53,114 nt of DNA from CAYWVO01 sp964461835 (GCA_964461835.1 CAYWVO010000024.1:1-53114), one strand, 5' to 3'; positions 9,108 through 19,214 are shown, counted from the first letter of the stretch. A program made the numbers and translations. The notes: generated from the sequence alone by a model not told the origin.

Positions 9108-10727
9108 GTGAAGATTGACTACTGGGATCCAGATGACCAGAATTTCTGGGATAAATCGGGCCAACGAATCGCCTACCGAAATCTCTGGATTTCCATTCCC
9201 AATCTTCTGTGCGGATTCGCGATCTGGCTGTACTGGGGTATGATCATTGTGCGTATGCAAATGCTGCACGATGCGGATCCTTCGTTGTTCTCCTTTGCGG
9301 GGTGGAGTCAGGCGAAGCTGGTTGGCGACGCATATAAAGCATTACTTTACACGCTGCCGGCAGTCGCAGGTCTGGCGGGAGCAACGTTGCGGATTCCTAA
9401 TTCGTTTTCTATCGCCATCTCTGGTGGACGTAATGTCAAGACCATGACGTCCCTGCTGTTGATACTGCCGGCGCTGGGTGCGGGACTGGCACTGCAAAAC
9501 CCAAATACGAGTTTTCTGACGTTTGTTGTTATGGCCGCGTTGTCCGGTATTGGTGGTGGGGCGTTTGCTTCCTCAATGTCGAACATCAGCTTCTTCTTCC
9601 CAAAACGGATGCAAGGATTGTCGCTGGGATTGAACGCGGGGCTTGGGAATCTTGGCGTCAGTGTTATGCAATTCCTGATCCCGTTTATTATCACGTTTGG
9701 CATGTTTGGTTCATTCGGCGGTGCGTCATACACCGTGACGGGTTTGCCGCAATTATGGCTGCAAAACGCCGGTCTGGTCTGGGTACCTGTTCTCATTTTC
9801 CTGGCGATTCTAGCCTGGCTGTTCATGAACAACTTGCCGGCACAACGAATAAGTTCAAACATAGCCGGCATTGCCAAATTCCTCTGTTTAGAGATTCTGG
9901 GATTTTGCGGCGCAGCAATAGCGATCGCCCTGCTAATCTCTGATGTCATCCGTATTCCCGAACTAATCAAAATCGTTGCAATCCTTGCCGTAGCTGTGAC
10001 TGCGACGATGGCCCTGTTACGCTTCTTTACTCCATCATCAACCCGGCGTAACCTCGTCGATCAGTTTGCAATTTTTAAGAACAAACATATTTGGATCATG
10101 ACCTGGCTTTATACTATGACATTTGGCTCGTTCATCGGTTATTCCGCCGCATTTCCAAAACTGATTCAGGATGTGTTCGGCTATATCCGGGTTGATGAAA
10201 CCGGGCAGCAGTTGGCCACCACTGTAATCAACCCGAACGCACCCGATGCGTTCAGTTATGCCTGGCTAGGAGCACTAGTCGGATCGCTGATTCGACCGGT
10301 CGGAGGCTGGCTATCTGACAAGCTGGGCGGTGCACGGGTCACTCATTGGGACACTATTGTTATGATCCTCTCCTGCCTGGGGGTGGCGTTTTTTGTAATG
10401 AAAGCGCGCTCATCGGCGACCCCGGAACAATATTTCCTCCCGTTTTTGTTCCTGTTTTTGTTGTTGTTCATCACGACGGGTATTGGCAACGGATCGACAT
10501 TCCGGATGATCCCGGTCATCTTCGAAAAATCTCAGGCGGGGCCGGTTTTGGGGTGGACATCCGCCATTGCGGCATATGGCGCATATCTCATCCCCAAGAT
10601 ATTTGGCATGCAAATCAAGGCCGGGGTTCCGGAATATGCGCTATACGGTTTCGCAATCTACTATGTGAGTTGTCTTGTAGTGAATTGGTGGTTTTACGCA
10701 CGGCGTAACGCCGAAATTAAATGCTGA
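9108..10727 (+). CDS. narK: Nitrate/nitrite transporter, NarK2-like
   Basis: A second major facilitator, 539 residues, with GTG start six bases after narK1. It shows RIPNSFSIAISGGRN, the nitrate signature LGLNAGLGNLGVSVMQF, GSLIRPVGGWLSDKLGG with the second arginine, and STFRMIPVIF followed by GWTSAIAAYGAYLIPKIFG. It is clearly not a recent copy of its neighbour, being a longer and divergent NarK type. Nitrate respirers often pair a proton-coupled nitrate importer with a nitrate/nitrite antiporter (NarK1 and NarK2), and this pair follows narGHJI in the same order as in Thermus. Which of the two performs which reaction cannot be read from the sequence. Confidence 0.93.
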   Translation: MKIDYWDPDDQNFWDKSGQRIAYRNLWISIPNLLCGFAIWLYWGMIIVRMQMLHDADPSLFSFAGWSQAKLVGDAYKALLYTLPAVAGLAGATLRIPNSFSIAISGGRNVKTMTSLLLILPALGAGLALQNPNTSFLTFVVMAALSGIGGGAFASSMSNISFFFPKRMQGLSLGLNAGLGNLGVSVMQFLIPFIITFGMFGSFGGASYTVTGLPQLWLQNAGLVWVPVLIFLAILAWLFMNNLPAQRISSNIAGIAKFLCLEILGFCGAAIAIALLISDVIRIPELIKIVAILAVAVTATMALLRFFTPSSTRRNLVDQFAIFKNKHIWIMTWLYTMTFGSFIGYSAAFPKLIQDVFGYIRVDETGQQLATTVINPNAPDAFSYAWLGALVGSLIRPVGGWLSDKLGGARVTHWDTIVMILSCLGVAFFVMKARSSATPEQYFLPFLFLFLLLFITTGIGNGSTFRMIPVIFEKSQAGPVLGWTSAIAAYGAYLIPKIFGMQIKAGVPEYALYGFAIYYVSCLVVNWWFYARRNAEIKC

Positions 10728-10734
10728 GGACCTG

Positions 10735-11388
10735 GTGATTAACCGAATTGTGACAGTGATCTTATCGGTAGGAATCATTTTTGGCGTCATCTCCCTGGTT
10801 GCGGGAAGTCAGACGCTCCGCTTGCCAGGCAATCATCAAAATTACGAACCCACGCAGCCGATCGGCTTTTCTCATCGTCAACATGCTGGGGACCTGCAGA
10901 TTGACTGCCTGTACTGTCATATCGGTGCAGAACAAAGTCGCCACGCCGGCATTCCGGCAACGAGCATTTGTATGAATTGCCACCAATTTGTCACCGCTAC
11001 CATGGGCGCGGTGCGCGCTGAGGATAACCTCGCGACAGAACAGCACCGGAAGCCTCAACTTGTCATTTCCGCTGAGTTGCGCAAACTGTATGACGCGATG
11101 GCACTGGATGAATCACTGACACCGTTGCCCGATACTGCACCAGTTCCGGTGCCCTGGATTAAAGTCCATAATCTACCGGACTATGTGTATTTTGACCATC
11201 GGGCACACACGCTCGCCGGTGTCGACTGTCAACGATGCCATGGGGCGGTGGAATCGATGGAACGCGTACGCCAGGTTGAAGATTTGACCATGGGGTGGTG
11301 TGTGAATTGCCATCGGCGAGTTAATGAAACTGGGATCGCGGGACAGCAAGTTACGGCATCCACTGATTGCGTGACGTGCCACTATTGA
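10735..11388 (+). CDS. actA: Alternative complex III subunit A, pentaheme cytochrome c
   Basis: A 217-residue protein with an uncleaved N-terminal membrane helix (about residues 4-24) and five CXXCH motifs: CLYCH (58-62), CMNCH (79-83), and, nearer the C-terminus, CQRCH, CVNCH and CVTCH. Additional histidines (SHRQH, DHRAH) are probable distal ligands. This is the architecture of ActA, the multiheme periplasmic subunit of alternative complex III (MFIcc), which oxidises menaquinol and reduces a periplasmic electron acceptor. GTG start, with GAGGA upstream, seven bases after narK2. It opens the complete actABCDEF block. Confidence 0.93.
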   Translation: MINRIVTVILSVGIIFGVISLVAGSQTLRLPGNHQNYEPTQPIGFSHRQHAGDLQIDCLYCHIGAEQSRHAGIPATSICMNCHQFVTATMGAVRAEDNLATEQHRKPQLVISAELRKLYDAMALDESLTPLPDTAPVPVPWIKVHNLPDYVYFDHRAHTLAGVDCQRCHGAVESMERVRQVEDLTMGWCVNCHRRVNETGIAGQQVTASTDCVTCHY

Positions 11389-11413
11389 CGAGAACAGATG
11401 GATTGTTAAGACG

Positions 11414-14413
11414 ATGAAGAAACCAACTGCGGAAAATACAAATGACCAGGCATCCAGTACGCCCCAGGTGCGGTCTGAACAAGAGCACGAGGTGACGCCT
11501 TTCAATGGATGGAACCGTCGTGATTTTCTCCGTGCGGCGGGCTTCAGCATAGCCGGTGCCGTTCTGGCCTCTTGCGAGCGCGCCCCGATAACGAAAGCGT
11601 TGCCATACGTCAACCAGCCGGACGGGATCATTGTCGGCCAGGCCAAGTATTTTGCCTCAACCTGTACTGCCTGTTCGGCCAATTGTGGAATATTGGTGAA
11701 ATGCCGAGATGGACGTCCGATCAAATTGGAGGGAAATCCGGAACACCCAATATCTCGGGGCGGTTTGTGCGCAGTAGGGCAAGCTTCAATCCTCAGCCTC
11801 TATGATAGTCATCGATTACAGCAACCACTTATTAAGGAAAAGGTGGAAGACTGGCCCACACTTGATCGAGCGCTTTTGCAGGAATTGGCGACGATCCGAG
11901 ACCAGGGGAAAGCGATTCGGTTCCTTACTGGAAACATTACCAGTCCCACCACTCAACAATTGATTGATGAATTCCTTGCAAGCTTCCCCGATGCCAAACA
12001 TGTCTGGTATGAGGCATTGGCGTCCTCGGCAATCGCGGATGCACATGCAAAAACGCATGGAGTGAATGTTGTACCCCATTATCACTTCGATCGCGCTGAA
12101 GTCATTGTCAGTTTCGATGCGGACTTTCTGGGAACATGGATTTCTCCTGTGGAATTCACGGCCGGGTACACCGCTGGCCGATCATTGGAGGGTGAACTTC
12201 CGCGATTTTCCCATCACACACAGTACGAAGCCCGGATGTCACTCACCGGCAGTAAAGCCGATGATCGCCTCGTTGTCAGCCGTTCAGAGGCGTTTTCCGC
12301 ATTGAATCATCTAGCAGCACTGGTGGCCGACAAAGCTGGGGTGCCTTTCCCTGCGATTAACAAAAAAGTTGCGTCGAAGCAAATATCCGATCTTCATATT
12401 CTCGCGACCAGACTCTGGAAAGCTCGCAGGAAATCATTGGTCGTATGTGGCTGCCAAGATATCCCGGCACAAATCCTCTGCAATTTTATCAATGAACTAC
12501 TGGACAATTATGGCACGACCCTGGATATCAAAAAACCGTCGTTCCAACGTCGCGGAATTAGCCCCGGGTTTGTAGAACTACTTCACGAAATGACAAGTGG
12601 CCAGGTGGGAGCGCTGTTTCTCTTCGGTGTCAACCCGGTGTATGATCTCCCAAATAGAAGTTCCTGGAAACAGGCCATCGGTAAGGTATCCATGGTGGTC
12701 AATCTAGGGAACCAACGCAATGAGACAGCCCAACTGGCAAACTACACGGCACCCGATCATGATAATCTCGAGTCTTGGGGAGACCATGAGCCAGTTTCTG
12801 GTCCAGTCGGTTTCCGTCAGCCGGCCATTCGTCCATTGGGAAACAGCCGGGGGATTTGGGAGTCGCTGGCAATCTGGGCAGGCAAACCGCGAAAGTCCTA
12901 CGATATACTATCGGAACAATACCTAGATCGTTCTCAACGTAATCAGGCAATCCATGACGGCTTCATGCAAGTTGCTCGAGCGGAGTTCGAAGCGTATTCC
13001 TTTAACTCTGAGGTCGTTAAGCCTGAAACCTTGCCACAGCAACCAGATAAATCGCTCGAATTGGTAGTATATCCGAAGGTGGCCATGCTAGACGGCAGTC
13101 ATGCCTACAATCCCTGGTTACTGGAGTTACCGGATCCGATTAGCAAAGTATCGTGGGACAACTATGCGTTACTCAGTCCACTCGCCGCGAAGCAACTGGG
13201 TGTGCAGGATGGTGATATGATTGAACTAAACGGCCCGTCCCAGGAGGGTGGTAATACTGCCGGAAAACTTCCGGTAGTCGTTCAACCGGGCCAGCATGAT
13301 GGGGTTGTCGCGGTCGCCCTTGGATACGGTGCCGAGGCAAGCAGGAGATTTGCTAACGTTGGTCCGCGATGGATTCATGAACAAAGCAGCGTTGGCACGC
13401 ATGGTCTAGTTGGAGTGAACGCCGCTCCGTGGTTACGATTGAATGACGGGATACTATCTTACGAATTGCCGGCCGTGCGGATCACAAGGACCGTAGAGCG
13501 ACGTGAGATGGCCTTTGCTCAACGATACGACTCAACCACCCTTCCTGAGAATCTGGCCCCGGCAGGACACAAACCTCGTCCCAATATACAGGAAACAACG
13601 TTTTCCTCTTCGTTACATGACAACCAACACCATCCGACGCATGAAGAATTATGGCCCGATGATCATCCATATACCGGTCACCACTGGGGTATGACCATCG
13701 ACCTTACCAAGTGCACTGGTTGTTCGGCGTGTGTAATTGCCTGCCAGGCAGAAAATAACATTCCTGTTGTGGGGAAAGATGAAGTCCGCAGGAATCGTCA
13801 TCTGCACTGGATCCGCATTGATCGATATTTTTCTGAGTGTAATGGTCACGTAGATGTGGCATATCAACCAATGCTCTGCCACCATTGTGACAATGCACCG
13901 TGCGAAACGGTGTGTCCGGTTCTGGCGACCGTCCATAGCAAAGAGGGATTAAATCAACAAGTGTATAATCGATGTGTGGGTACTCGATATTGTTCCAACA
14001 ACTGTCCGTATAAGGTGCGGAAATTCAACTGGTTCAATTATCCCCGAATCGATGACCGCTATCGCCTCGTCCTAAATCCTGACGTAACCGTCCGCAGTCG
14101 CGGCGTGATGGAAAAATGCTCGTTCTGTGTACAGCGAATACAGGAAGCGAAACTTGCAGCAAAACAAGAACACACGCTATCCGGCAAATCGACTGACAGT
14201 GCGATAATCGTACAACCGGCCTGTCAACAATCCTGCCCGGCCGGAGCCATTACATTCGGCGATATGAATAATTCGGAGAGCGCAATAGCGCACATGTTGA
14301 ATGATCCCCGAAACTACCGGGTCCTTGAAGAATTGAACGTTCGGCCATCGGTGAGCTATTTAACCCTGGTTCGCAACCGTCCCGCGAAACCCGGGAGATC
14401 GCATCATGGCTAA
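11414..14413 (+). CDS. actB: Alternative complex III subunit B, Mo-lacking oxidoreductase fused to iron-sulfur domain
   Basis: A 999-residue two-part protein. The N-terminus has a twin-arginine signal RRDFLR (35-40) followed by a hydrophobic run ending in the lipobox-like LASC (Cys 54), so export by Tat and lipid anchoring are likely. Residues up to about 700 resemble molybdopterin oxidoreductases, with CTACSANCG and a later Cys binding one cluster; in characterised ACIII this half contains no molybdenum. The C-terminal part is ferredoxin-like with CTGCSACVIAC, CHHCDNAPCETVCP, CVGTRYCSNNCPY and a final CSFC/CQQSCP group, giving three [4Fe-4S] and one [3Fe-4S] centres in studied relatives. It overlaps actC by eight bases. 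Confidence 0.95.
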   Translation: MKKPTAENTNDQASSTPQVRSEQEHEVTPFNGWNRRDFLRAAGFSIAGAVLASCERAPITKALPYVNQPDGIIVGQAKYFASTCTACSANCGILVKCRDGRPIKLEGNPEHPISRGGLCAVGQASILSLYDSHRLQQPLIKEKVEDWPTLDRALLQELATIRDQGKAIRFLTGNITSPTTQQLIDEFLASFPDAKHVWYEALASSAIADAHAKTHGVNVVPHYHFDRAEVIVSFDADFLGTWISPVEFTAGYTAGRSLEGELPRFSHHTQYEARMSLTGSKADDRLVVSRSEAFSALNHLAALVADKAGVPFPAINKKVASKQISDLHILATRLWKARRKSLVVCGCQDIPAQILCNFINELLDNYGTTLDIKKPSFQRRGISPGFVELLHEMTSGQVGALFLFGVNPVYDLPNRSSWKQAIGKVSMVVNLGNQRNETAQLANYTAPDHDNLESWGDHEPVSGPVGFRQPAIRPLGNSRGIWESLAIWAGKPRKSYDILSEQYLDRSQRNQAIHDGFMQVARAEFEAYSFNSEVVKPETLPQQPDKSLELVVYPKVAMLDGSHAYNPWLLELPDPISKVSWDNYALLSPLAAKQLGVQDGDMIELNGPSQEGGNTAGKLPVVVQPGQHDGVVAVALGYGAEASRRFANVGPRWIHEQSSVGTHGLVGVNAAPWLRLNDGILSYELPAVRITRTVERREMAFAQRYDSTTLPENLAPAGHKPRPNIQETTFSSSLHDNQHHPTHEELWPDDHPYTGHHWGMTIDLTKCTGCSACVIACQAENNIPVVGKDEVRRNRHLHWIRIDRYFSECNGHVDVAYQPMLCHHCDNAPCETVCPVLATVHSKEGLNQQVYNRCVGTRYCSNNCPYKVRKFNWFNYPRIDDRYRLVLNPDVTVRSRGVMEKCSFCVQRIQEAKLAAKQEHTLSGKSTDSAIIVQPACQQSCPAGAITFGDMNNSESAIAHMLNDPRNYRVLEELNVRPSVSYLTLVRNRPAKPGRSHHG

Positions 14414-15806
14414 TCCACAATTGTTGGGGCAGTTGCCTTTAGTCCTGGGGAACAAATCACCCGGTGACGTGACAGAGGATATTTGCAATACTTTGGAAAG
14501 CCGACCAACCGCTTTGTGGTGGATAGGACTTGGCCTGTCCGTGGGAGCGCTCATCGTTGGATCCATCGCAATCATATACCAAGTCATGACCGGTATCGGC
14601 ACCTGGGGACTGAATAATACTGTTGGTTGGGCATTCGATATCACAAACTTTGTTTTTTGGATTGGCATTGGCCACGCAGGAACACTCATTTCTGCGGTTC
14701 TTTACCTGCTGCGCCAACGCTGGCGGACCTCGGTCAACCGTGCCGCCGAAGCGATGACCATCTTCGCTGTTATGTGTGCCGGACTATTTCCCCTCATCCA
14801 TATGGGTCGGCCATGGCTGGCGTTATGGATGTTACCGTATCCAAATTTCCGCGGTTCGCTGTGGATTAATTTCCGGTCGCCTCTTGTATGGGATTTCTTT
14901 GCTATTTCGACCTATTTTACCATCTCCCTGGTTTTCTGGTATGTGGGTTTGTTGCCGGACCTGGCAACCCTCCGCGATCGGATGAAACCGGGTTGGCGCC
15001 GCAACTTAGCGGATTTCTTCAGTTTAAGCTGGGTTGGCAGCTATCGCACCTGGTTGCATTACGAAGTGGTGTATCTTCTGCTAGCAGGGTTGGCTACGCC
15101 ACTAGTCGTTTCTGTTCATACTATTGTCAGCTGGGATTTCGCCACATCGATGATTCCCGGGTGGCATTCGACTATTTTCCCGCCGTATTTCGTCGCCGGA
15201 GCCATATTCTCCGGCATGGCCATGGTGTTGACCCTCATGATCATTGCACGGGTCACCATGCGGTTACAGGACTACATCACGCTACGCCACATCGATGCAA
15301 TGGCTAAAATGGTGTTAGTCACTGGAGGAATTGTTGGTTCATCATATGCGGCGGAAGCGTTTATCGCACTATACTCGGGAAATCAATATGAACAGTTCAT
15401 GTTTATCAATCGAGCTCTTGGGCCGATGGCCTGGACCTATTGGATGACCGTGGCCTGCAATGTTCTGATTCCGCAACTGTTCTGGTTCCGGCGGCTGCGA
15501 AATAATGTTGCCGTCGTTTTTGCGGTATCGATTTGTGTGAACATTGGTATGTGGTTTGAACGATTCGTGATCGTCGTCACATCGTTAAGCCGGGATTTCC
15601 TTCCGGCAAGCTGGACGGGGTATCTGCCGACCTCGATTGAAATTCTCACATTGGTTGGGAGTTTCGGCCTGTTTTTCACCTGTTTTCTCTTCTTCTGTCG
15701 TTTTGTTCCGGTCATCGCGATCGGGGAAATAAAGGGTGTGCTGCGATATGGGAAACAAGCTGAACCGCGAAAGACGCAACCAGCGGTTCCTGCTGGGAGT
15801 GTTTGA
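14406..15806 (+). CDS. actC: Alternative complex III subunit C, NrfD-like quinol-oxidising membrane protein
   Basis: A 466-residue integral membrane protein with about ten helices, belonging to the NrfD/PsrC family. It carries the family features FWIGIGHAGTLISAVLYLLRQ, PLIHMGRPW and the HTIVSWDFATSMIPGWHSTIFPPYFV segment typical of ACIII ActC. The quinol site and a proposed proton channel lie in this subunit in solved ACIII structures. It overlaps actB at the start and actD at the end. Confidence 0.94.
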   Translation: MANPQLLGQLPLVLGNKSPGDVTEDICNTLESRPTALWWIGLGLSVGALIVGSIAIIYQVMTGIGTWGLNNTVGWAFDITNFVFWIGIGHAGTLISAVLYLLRQRWRTSVNRAAEAMTIFAVMCAGLFPLIHMGRPWLALWMLPYPNFRGSLWINFRSPLVWDFFAISTYFTISLVFWYVGLLPDLATLRDRMKPGWRRNLADFFSLSWVGSYRTWLHYEVVYLLLAGLATPLVVSVHTIVSWDFATSMIPGWHSTIFPPYFVAGAIFSGMAMVLTLMIIARVTMRLQDYITLRHIDAMAKMVLVTGGIVGSSYAAEAFIALYSGNQYEQFMFINRALGPMAWTYWMTVACNVLIPQLFWFRRLRNNVAVVFAVSICVNIGMWFERFVIVVTSLSRDFLPASWTGYLPTSIEILTLVGSFGLFFTCFLFFCRFVPVIAIGEIKGVLRYGKQAEPRKTQPAVPAGSV

Positions 15807-16308
15807 ACGGGAAGATGACATTCTCAATGCTACCAGGGCAATGAGAGAGAGTCATCATCGCATTGTGGACGTGTACACGCCATATGCCATCCATGGATTG
15901 GACGCGGCGATGGGCTTGCGGCCATCCCGATTACCTTGGATCAGTTTTGCGCTTGGCGTTCTGGGAGCCGGCTTCAAAGTCTGGTTTCAGTTCTGGACCA
16001 CGGGAGTCGATTGGCCAATCAATGTCGGAGGCAAACCATGGAACTCGCTGCCGGCGTTTGTCCCGGTAACCTTCGAGGTCATGGTTCTCTTCGCCGGCGT
16101 CGGGACCGTAATCGCCTTCCTCATCGGGCAAAAACTGCGACCGGGCAAGAGGGCAATCCTCCCCCACCCCGGAGTAACGGATGACCGGTTTGTTCTCGTG
16201 CTCGACCAGAGTGATGCCGGATTCGATCCGCGAATTGTCGGAGACACCTTGAGAGGATTTAATGCGATTAGTATTGAAGAACGTGTTGATTTGGAAGTGG
16301 GGAAATGA
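15748..16308 (+). CDS. actD: Alternative complex III subunit D (DUF3341)
   Basis: A 186-residue protein with two membrane helices (around residues 65-85 and 105-130), a soluble N-terminus containing LLGVFEREDDILNATRAMR and YTPYAIHGLDAAMGLR, and the C-terminal DDRFVLVLD segment. This is the DUF3341/ActD family, a structural subunit of ACIII. The start is uncertain: ATG at 15748 gives a 59-base overlap with actC, while GTG at 15799 would leave an overlap of only eight bases and start close to the conserved region. The stop overlaps actE by four bases. Confidence 0.88.
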   Translation: MGNKLNRERRNQRFLLGVFEREDDILNATRAMRESHHRIVDVYTPYAIHGLDAAMGLRPSRLPWISFALGVLGAGFKVWFQFWTTGVDWPINVGGKPWNSLPAFVPVTFEVMVLFAGVGTVIAFLIGQKLRPGKRAILPHPGVTDDRFVLVLDQSDAGFDPRIVGDTLRGFNAISIEERVDLEVGK

Positions 16309-16916
16309 AACGGTTACTCCTAAACATCGTCTTAGCAATTCTACTTGTCGGTGTGATCGGACTCAACTGGCTCCAGGGACGAGATTTGTCCTCACCGAAT
16401 GTTATGATCATGCCCGATATGATCTACAGCGTGCCTTTCGACGCTTACTCGGCAACTACCTATTTCCGGGATGGTAAAACTCTCCAGGGCCCAATTACCC
16501 AGACGGTATTCCGGGGCGGATTGCCGTTGCCCTATGACACAACCAGGCAGAGCGCTGAACGGGCAGGAATAGAATTACTAAATCCCTTCTCCGCAGAGGA
16601 TGAGATGGTGCTGAGGCGCGGTGGAGCGGTATATGCTTCATTTTGTCAGCATTGTCATGGGGCAACCGGTCAGGGAGACGGTGCCGTTGCGCAACACGGG
16701 TTTCCTCCCCCACCTTCTTTAGGTACCGAGAAAACCGTCACTCTTCCTGACGGTCACATTTTCCATATCATCACTTACGGGACCGGAAATATGCCTGCGC
16801 ACGGTCCCCAGCTGACAGTAGCTGATCGCTGGCGTGCTATCCTGTATGTACGCAAACTGCAGCAACGAATGCGACCGGTACCAGATATAGATTCAACAAA
16901 CTCGGAGCAGCTATGA
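16305..16916 (+). CDS. actE: Alternative complex III subunit E, monoheme cytochrome c
   Basis: A 203-residue periplasmic cytochrome c with an N-terminal membrane anchor (residues 3-22) and a single heme motif CQHCH (114-118) followed by GATGQGDG, the common start of class I cytochrome c domains; a distal Met lies in GTGNMPAHG. It is the probable electron exit of the ACIII complex toward a soluble or membrane cytochrome. Unlike some ActE proteins it has no lipobox cysteine. Overlaps both neighbours by four bases. Confidence 0.92.
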   Translation: MKRLLLNIVLAILLVGVIGLNWLQGRDLSSPNVMIMPDMIYSVPFDAYSATTYFRDGKTLQGPITQTVFRGGLPLPYDTTRQSAERAGIELLNPFSAEDEMVLRRGGAVYASFCQHCHGATGQGDGAVAQHGFPPPPSLGTEKTVTLPDGHIFHIITYGTGNMPAHGPQLTVADRWRAILYVRKLQQRMRPVPDIDSTNSEQL

Positions 16917-18082
16917 GTTCGCCATTGGTTACATTTGAACATTCCAAAATAGGTTTATTCTGGGTGCTTGGTGCTATTGGTATATTGACTTTTGTCATTG
17001 GGCTTGCGATTTCTCCCGACCGCACGTGGGTGATGCTGCTCACTGTAAGTTACCTGTTGATTGGCATTGGTGTCGGTGCCGCGTTCTTTCTTAGCGCCAT
17101 GTACTGCGCGGGTGCGACATGGGGGATCGCGCTACGACGGGTTTGGGAGGCTATGACTGCCGCGTTGCCATTGGGGGCGATTGGCCTCGGTTTCATACTC
17201 ATCATTCACCCCACCACCTACCCCTGGATCAATCCCTCGCCAGAGGTATTGTCGCATTTGACTGGTTTCAAAGCGTTTTGGCTAAATCGCTGGTTTATGT
17301 TGGCACGCTCGGTGCTCTACATTCTCATCTGGCTTCTCCTCATTCGTCTTGTGATAAGAAATTCCCGCCGGCAAGACCACACCGGAGACCTGCAGGAAAC
17401 GTTTAAAGCGATGCGGTATTCTGCGGCCTTCCTGGCGGTTTTCGCCGTTACTTTTTGGCTGGCTGCCTATGATTGGATTATGTCTCTTGAACCGTTATGG
17501 TACAGCAGTATCTTCGGAATCTATGGCTTTGCCGGCTGGTTCCTCACCACGCTTGTCATCGGGATTCTGCTCATCCTCTGGCTTGAGCGACAAGGCGCTC
17601 TCAGCGGCGTACTTACCGAGAACCACCTACATGACCTGGGCAAACTCGTTTTCGCCTTTAGTACCTTCTGGATGTACATTTGGTTTAGTCAGTACATGTT
17701 GATCTGGTACGCGAACATCCCCGAGGAAACTACCTACTACATCTTGCGCCATCGCGGGATCTGGGCATCACTGGCATTACTGAATCTTTTTCTTAACTGG
17801 ATCATCCCGTTTTTTGCGTTATTATCGAGACGGGCAAAACGAGATCGGGGAGTAGTCGCCCGGGTATGCGCCGTGCTGCTGCTGGGCCGTTGTGTCGACA
17901 TCTACCTCATGGTAGCTCCTCCGGTCGTAGGCTCCGCGGGAGCACCGGGCCTCATTGAGTTGGGGTTATTTCTTGGCGGTGCGGGAGGATTTCTGTTGCT
18001 TATCCGGAGAAAATTGGGCGCTGCGCCGGTTGTCCCGCATGGCGACCCATTACTATCGGAGAGTTTATCGTATCACCAATGA
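16913..18082 (+). CDS. actF: Alternative complex III subunit F, NrfD-like membrane protein
   Basis: A 389-residue membrane protein with about ten helices, paralogous in fold to ActC. Recognisable segments are SYLLIGIGVGAAFFLSAMY, AAYDWIMSLEPLWYSSIFGIYGFAG and FWMYIWFSQYMLIWYANIPEE, the last two being strongly conserved in ActF. In known ACIII complexes ActF pairs with ActD. It ends the act block; mobA starts 34 bases later, so the cofactor genes may share the transcript. Confidence 0.94.
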   Translation: MSSPLVTFEHSKIGLFWVLGAIGILTFVIGLAISPDRTWVMLLTVSYLLIGIGVGAAFFLSAMYCAGATWGIALRRVWEAMTAALPLGAIGLGFILIIHPTTYPWINPSPEVLSHLTGFKAFWLNRWFMLARSVLYILIWLLLIRLVIRNSRRQDHTGDLQETFKAMRYSAAFLAVFAVTFWLAAYDWIMSLEPLWYSSIFGIYGFAGWFLTTLVIGILLILWLERQGALSGVLTENHLHDLGKLVFAFSTFWMYIWFSQYMLIWYANIPEETTYYILRHRGIWASLALLNLFLNWIIPFFALLSRRAKRDRGVVARVCAVLLLGRCVDIYLMVAPPVVGSAGAPGLIELGLFLGGAGGFLLLIRRKLGAAPVVPHGDPLLSESLSYHQ

Positions 18083-18116
18083 CGGGAATCGGGATTTGCG
18101 TTGTGGTGAGTACTAG

Positions 18117-18710
18117 ATGCGAACGACAATCACATCATCCAAAATTGGCGACCCACGATCCGCCTCAATCATTCAGCATGCCTATATCCTTGCCGGTGGT
18201 CAAAGTCGCCGTATGGGTTGTGATAAACTATTCCTCGGGGTGGATGACTCACCGCTTTTGGCCAAAACTCTCGATACCTGCCGTCTGCGGTTTTCTGCGG
18301 TGACAATTGTAGCAAGAACCACCGCTAAATTTCACGGTCTATCGTGTCGGGTACTGCTGGATACACCGGGCTTTCCGGGACCGGTCGGCGGAGTGATCGC
18401 AGCGTTAGAGGACTGTCCGGATATGGCGTGTTTTATCACCGCAGCTGATCTGGCTGATCTGTCAGCAGCCATACTCGACGAATTATTCGATGCGTACAAC
18501 GACGAGGAGTATCTCGGATTGCAGAAAGACTCATTCATTCAACCTCTGTGCGGTATCTATCAATCGAACGTTGCGGGCGTTCTCAGAGCGGTTGCGGCCG
18601 AGAATCAATACTCGCTCCGGAGATTGATGGCATCACTCACAACGCGATTTATTGCGGTTCCGCAGCGATGGAGAAATATCAACTCGCCTGAGGATTTATC
18701 GAAAGAGTAA
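18117..18710 (+). CDS. mobA: Molybdenum cofactor guanylyltransferase
   Basis: A 197-residue nucleotidyltransferase with the signature LAGGQSRRMGCDK that binds GTP, a GPVGGVIAAL segment, and an Asp in TAADLADL at the metal-binding position. MobA joins GMP to Mo-molybdopterin to form the bis-MGD cofactor used by NarG. The first 20 residues before the signature are poorly conserved, so the ATG chosen is not certain. It is three bases before mobB. Confidence 0.9.
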   Translation: MRTTITSSKIGDPRSASIIQHAYILAGGQSRRMGCDKLFLGVDDSPLLAKTLDTCRLRFSAVTIVARTTAKFHGLSCRVLLDTPGFPGPVGGVIAALEDCPDMACFITAADLADLSAAILDELFDAYNDEEYLGLQKDSFIQPLCGIYQSNVAGVLRAVAAENQYSLRRLMASLTTRFIAVPQRWRNINSPEDLSKE

Positions 18711-18713
18711 ACT

Positions 18714-19214
18714 GTGCTGGAAGTCTGTATTGTTGGCGCCAAGAACTCGGGGAAAACGACGTTAATCGAACGCATTGTCAGATTGCTGACCTCACAGGGC
18801 AAGAAGGTGGCGACGGTTAAGCACACTGGCCATGACCATACCTTCGACACTGCGGGCAAAGATACTTTTAAACACCGTCGGGCGGGATCAGAGGTAACCA
18901 TGGCGATTGGCAACGCTGAGACCGCGGTATTCGCCGACCCAATCGTCGATATCGTCGCAGTAATGCGAAATTATCTTATCACTGCGTTCGACTGGTGTCT
19001 AACCGAAGGTGACAAGAAAAGTACATCACCAAAAGTGCTCTTGACTCGAAATATAGAATCCATGAAGCAAGCCGTCCCCGATAATGTCATCGTGACGTAC
19101 GGCGAAACCATCATCCCTGGGTACGAGAACTTCCGAAGTCATCAAACTCTTGAACTCCTCGAGTTTTTAGAACAACACCTGGCTGAGGATTCAAAGGGAG
19201 GTATGGCGCTGTGA
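18714..19214 (+). CDS. mobB: Molybdopterin-guanine dinucleotide biosynthesis adapter protein
   Basis: A 166-residue GTP-binding protein with the P-loop GAKNSGKTTL near the N-terminus, VKHTGHDHTFDTAGKDTFKH and a later WCLTEGDKKS segment, which are typical of MobB. MobB assists MobA and Mo enzymes in cofactor handling. GTG start three bases after mobA; stop overlaps the moaA GTG by four bases. Confidence 0.9.
   Translation: MLEVCIVGAKNSGKTTLIERIVRLLTSQGKKVATVKHTGHDHTFDTAGKDTFKHRRAGSEVTMAIGNAETAVFADPIVDIVAVMRNYLITAFDWCLTEGDKKSTSPKVLLTRNIESMKQAVPDNVIVTYGETIIPGYENFRSHQTLELLEFLEQHLAEDSKGGMAL

Noticed and set aside
9347..9970. Antisense frame of 207 residues in narK2
   Set aside because: Mirror of a membrane protein gene; no ribosome site, residues not protein-like for any family.
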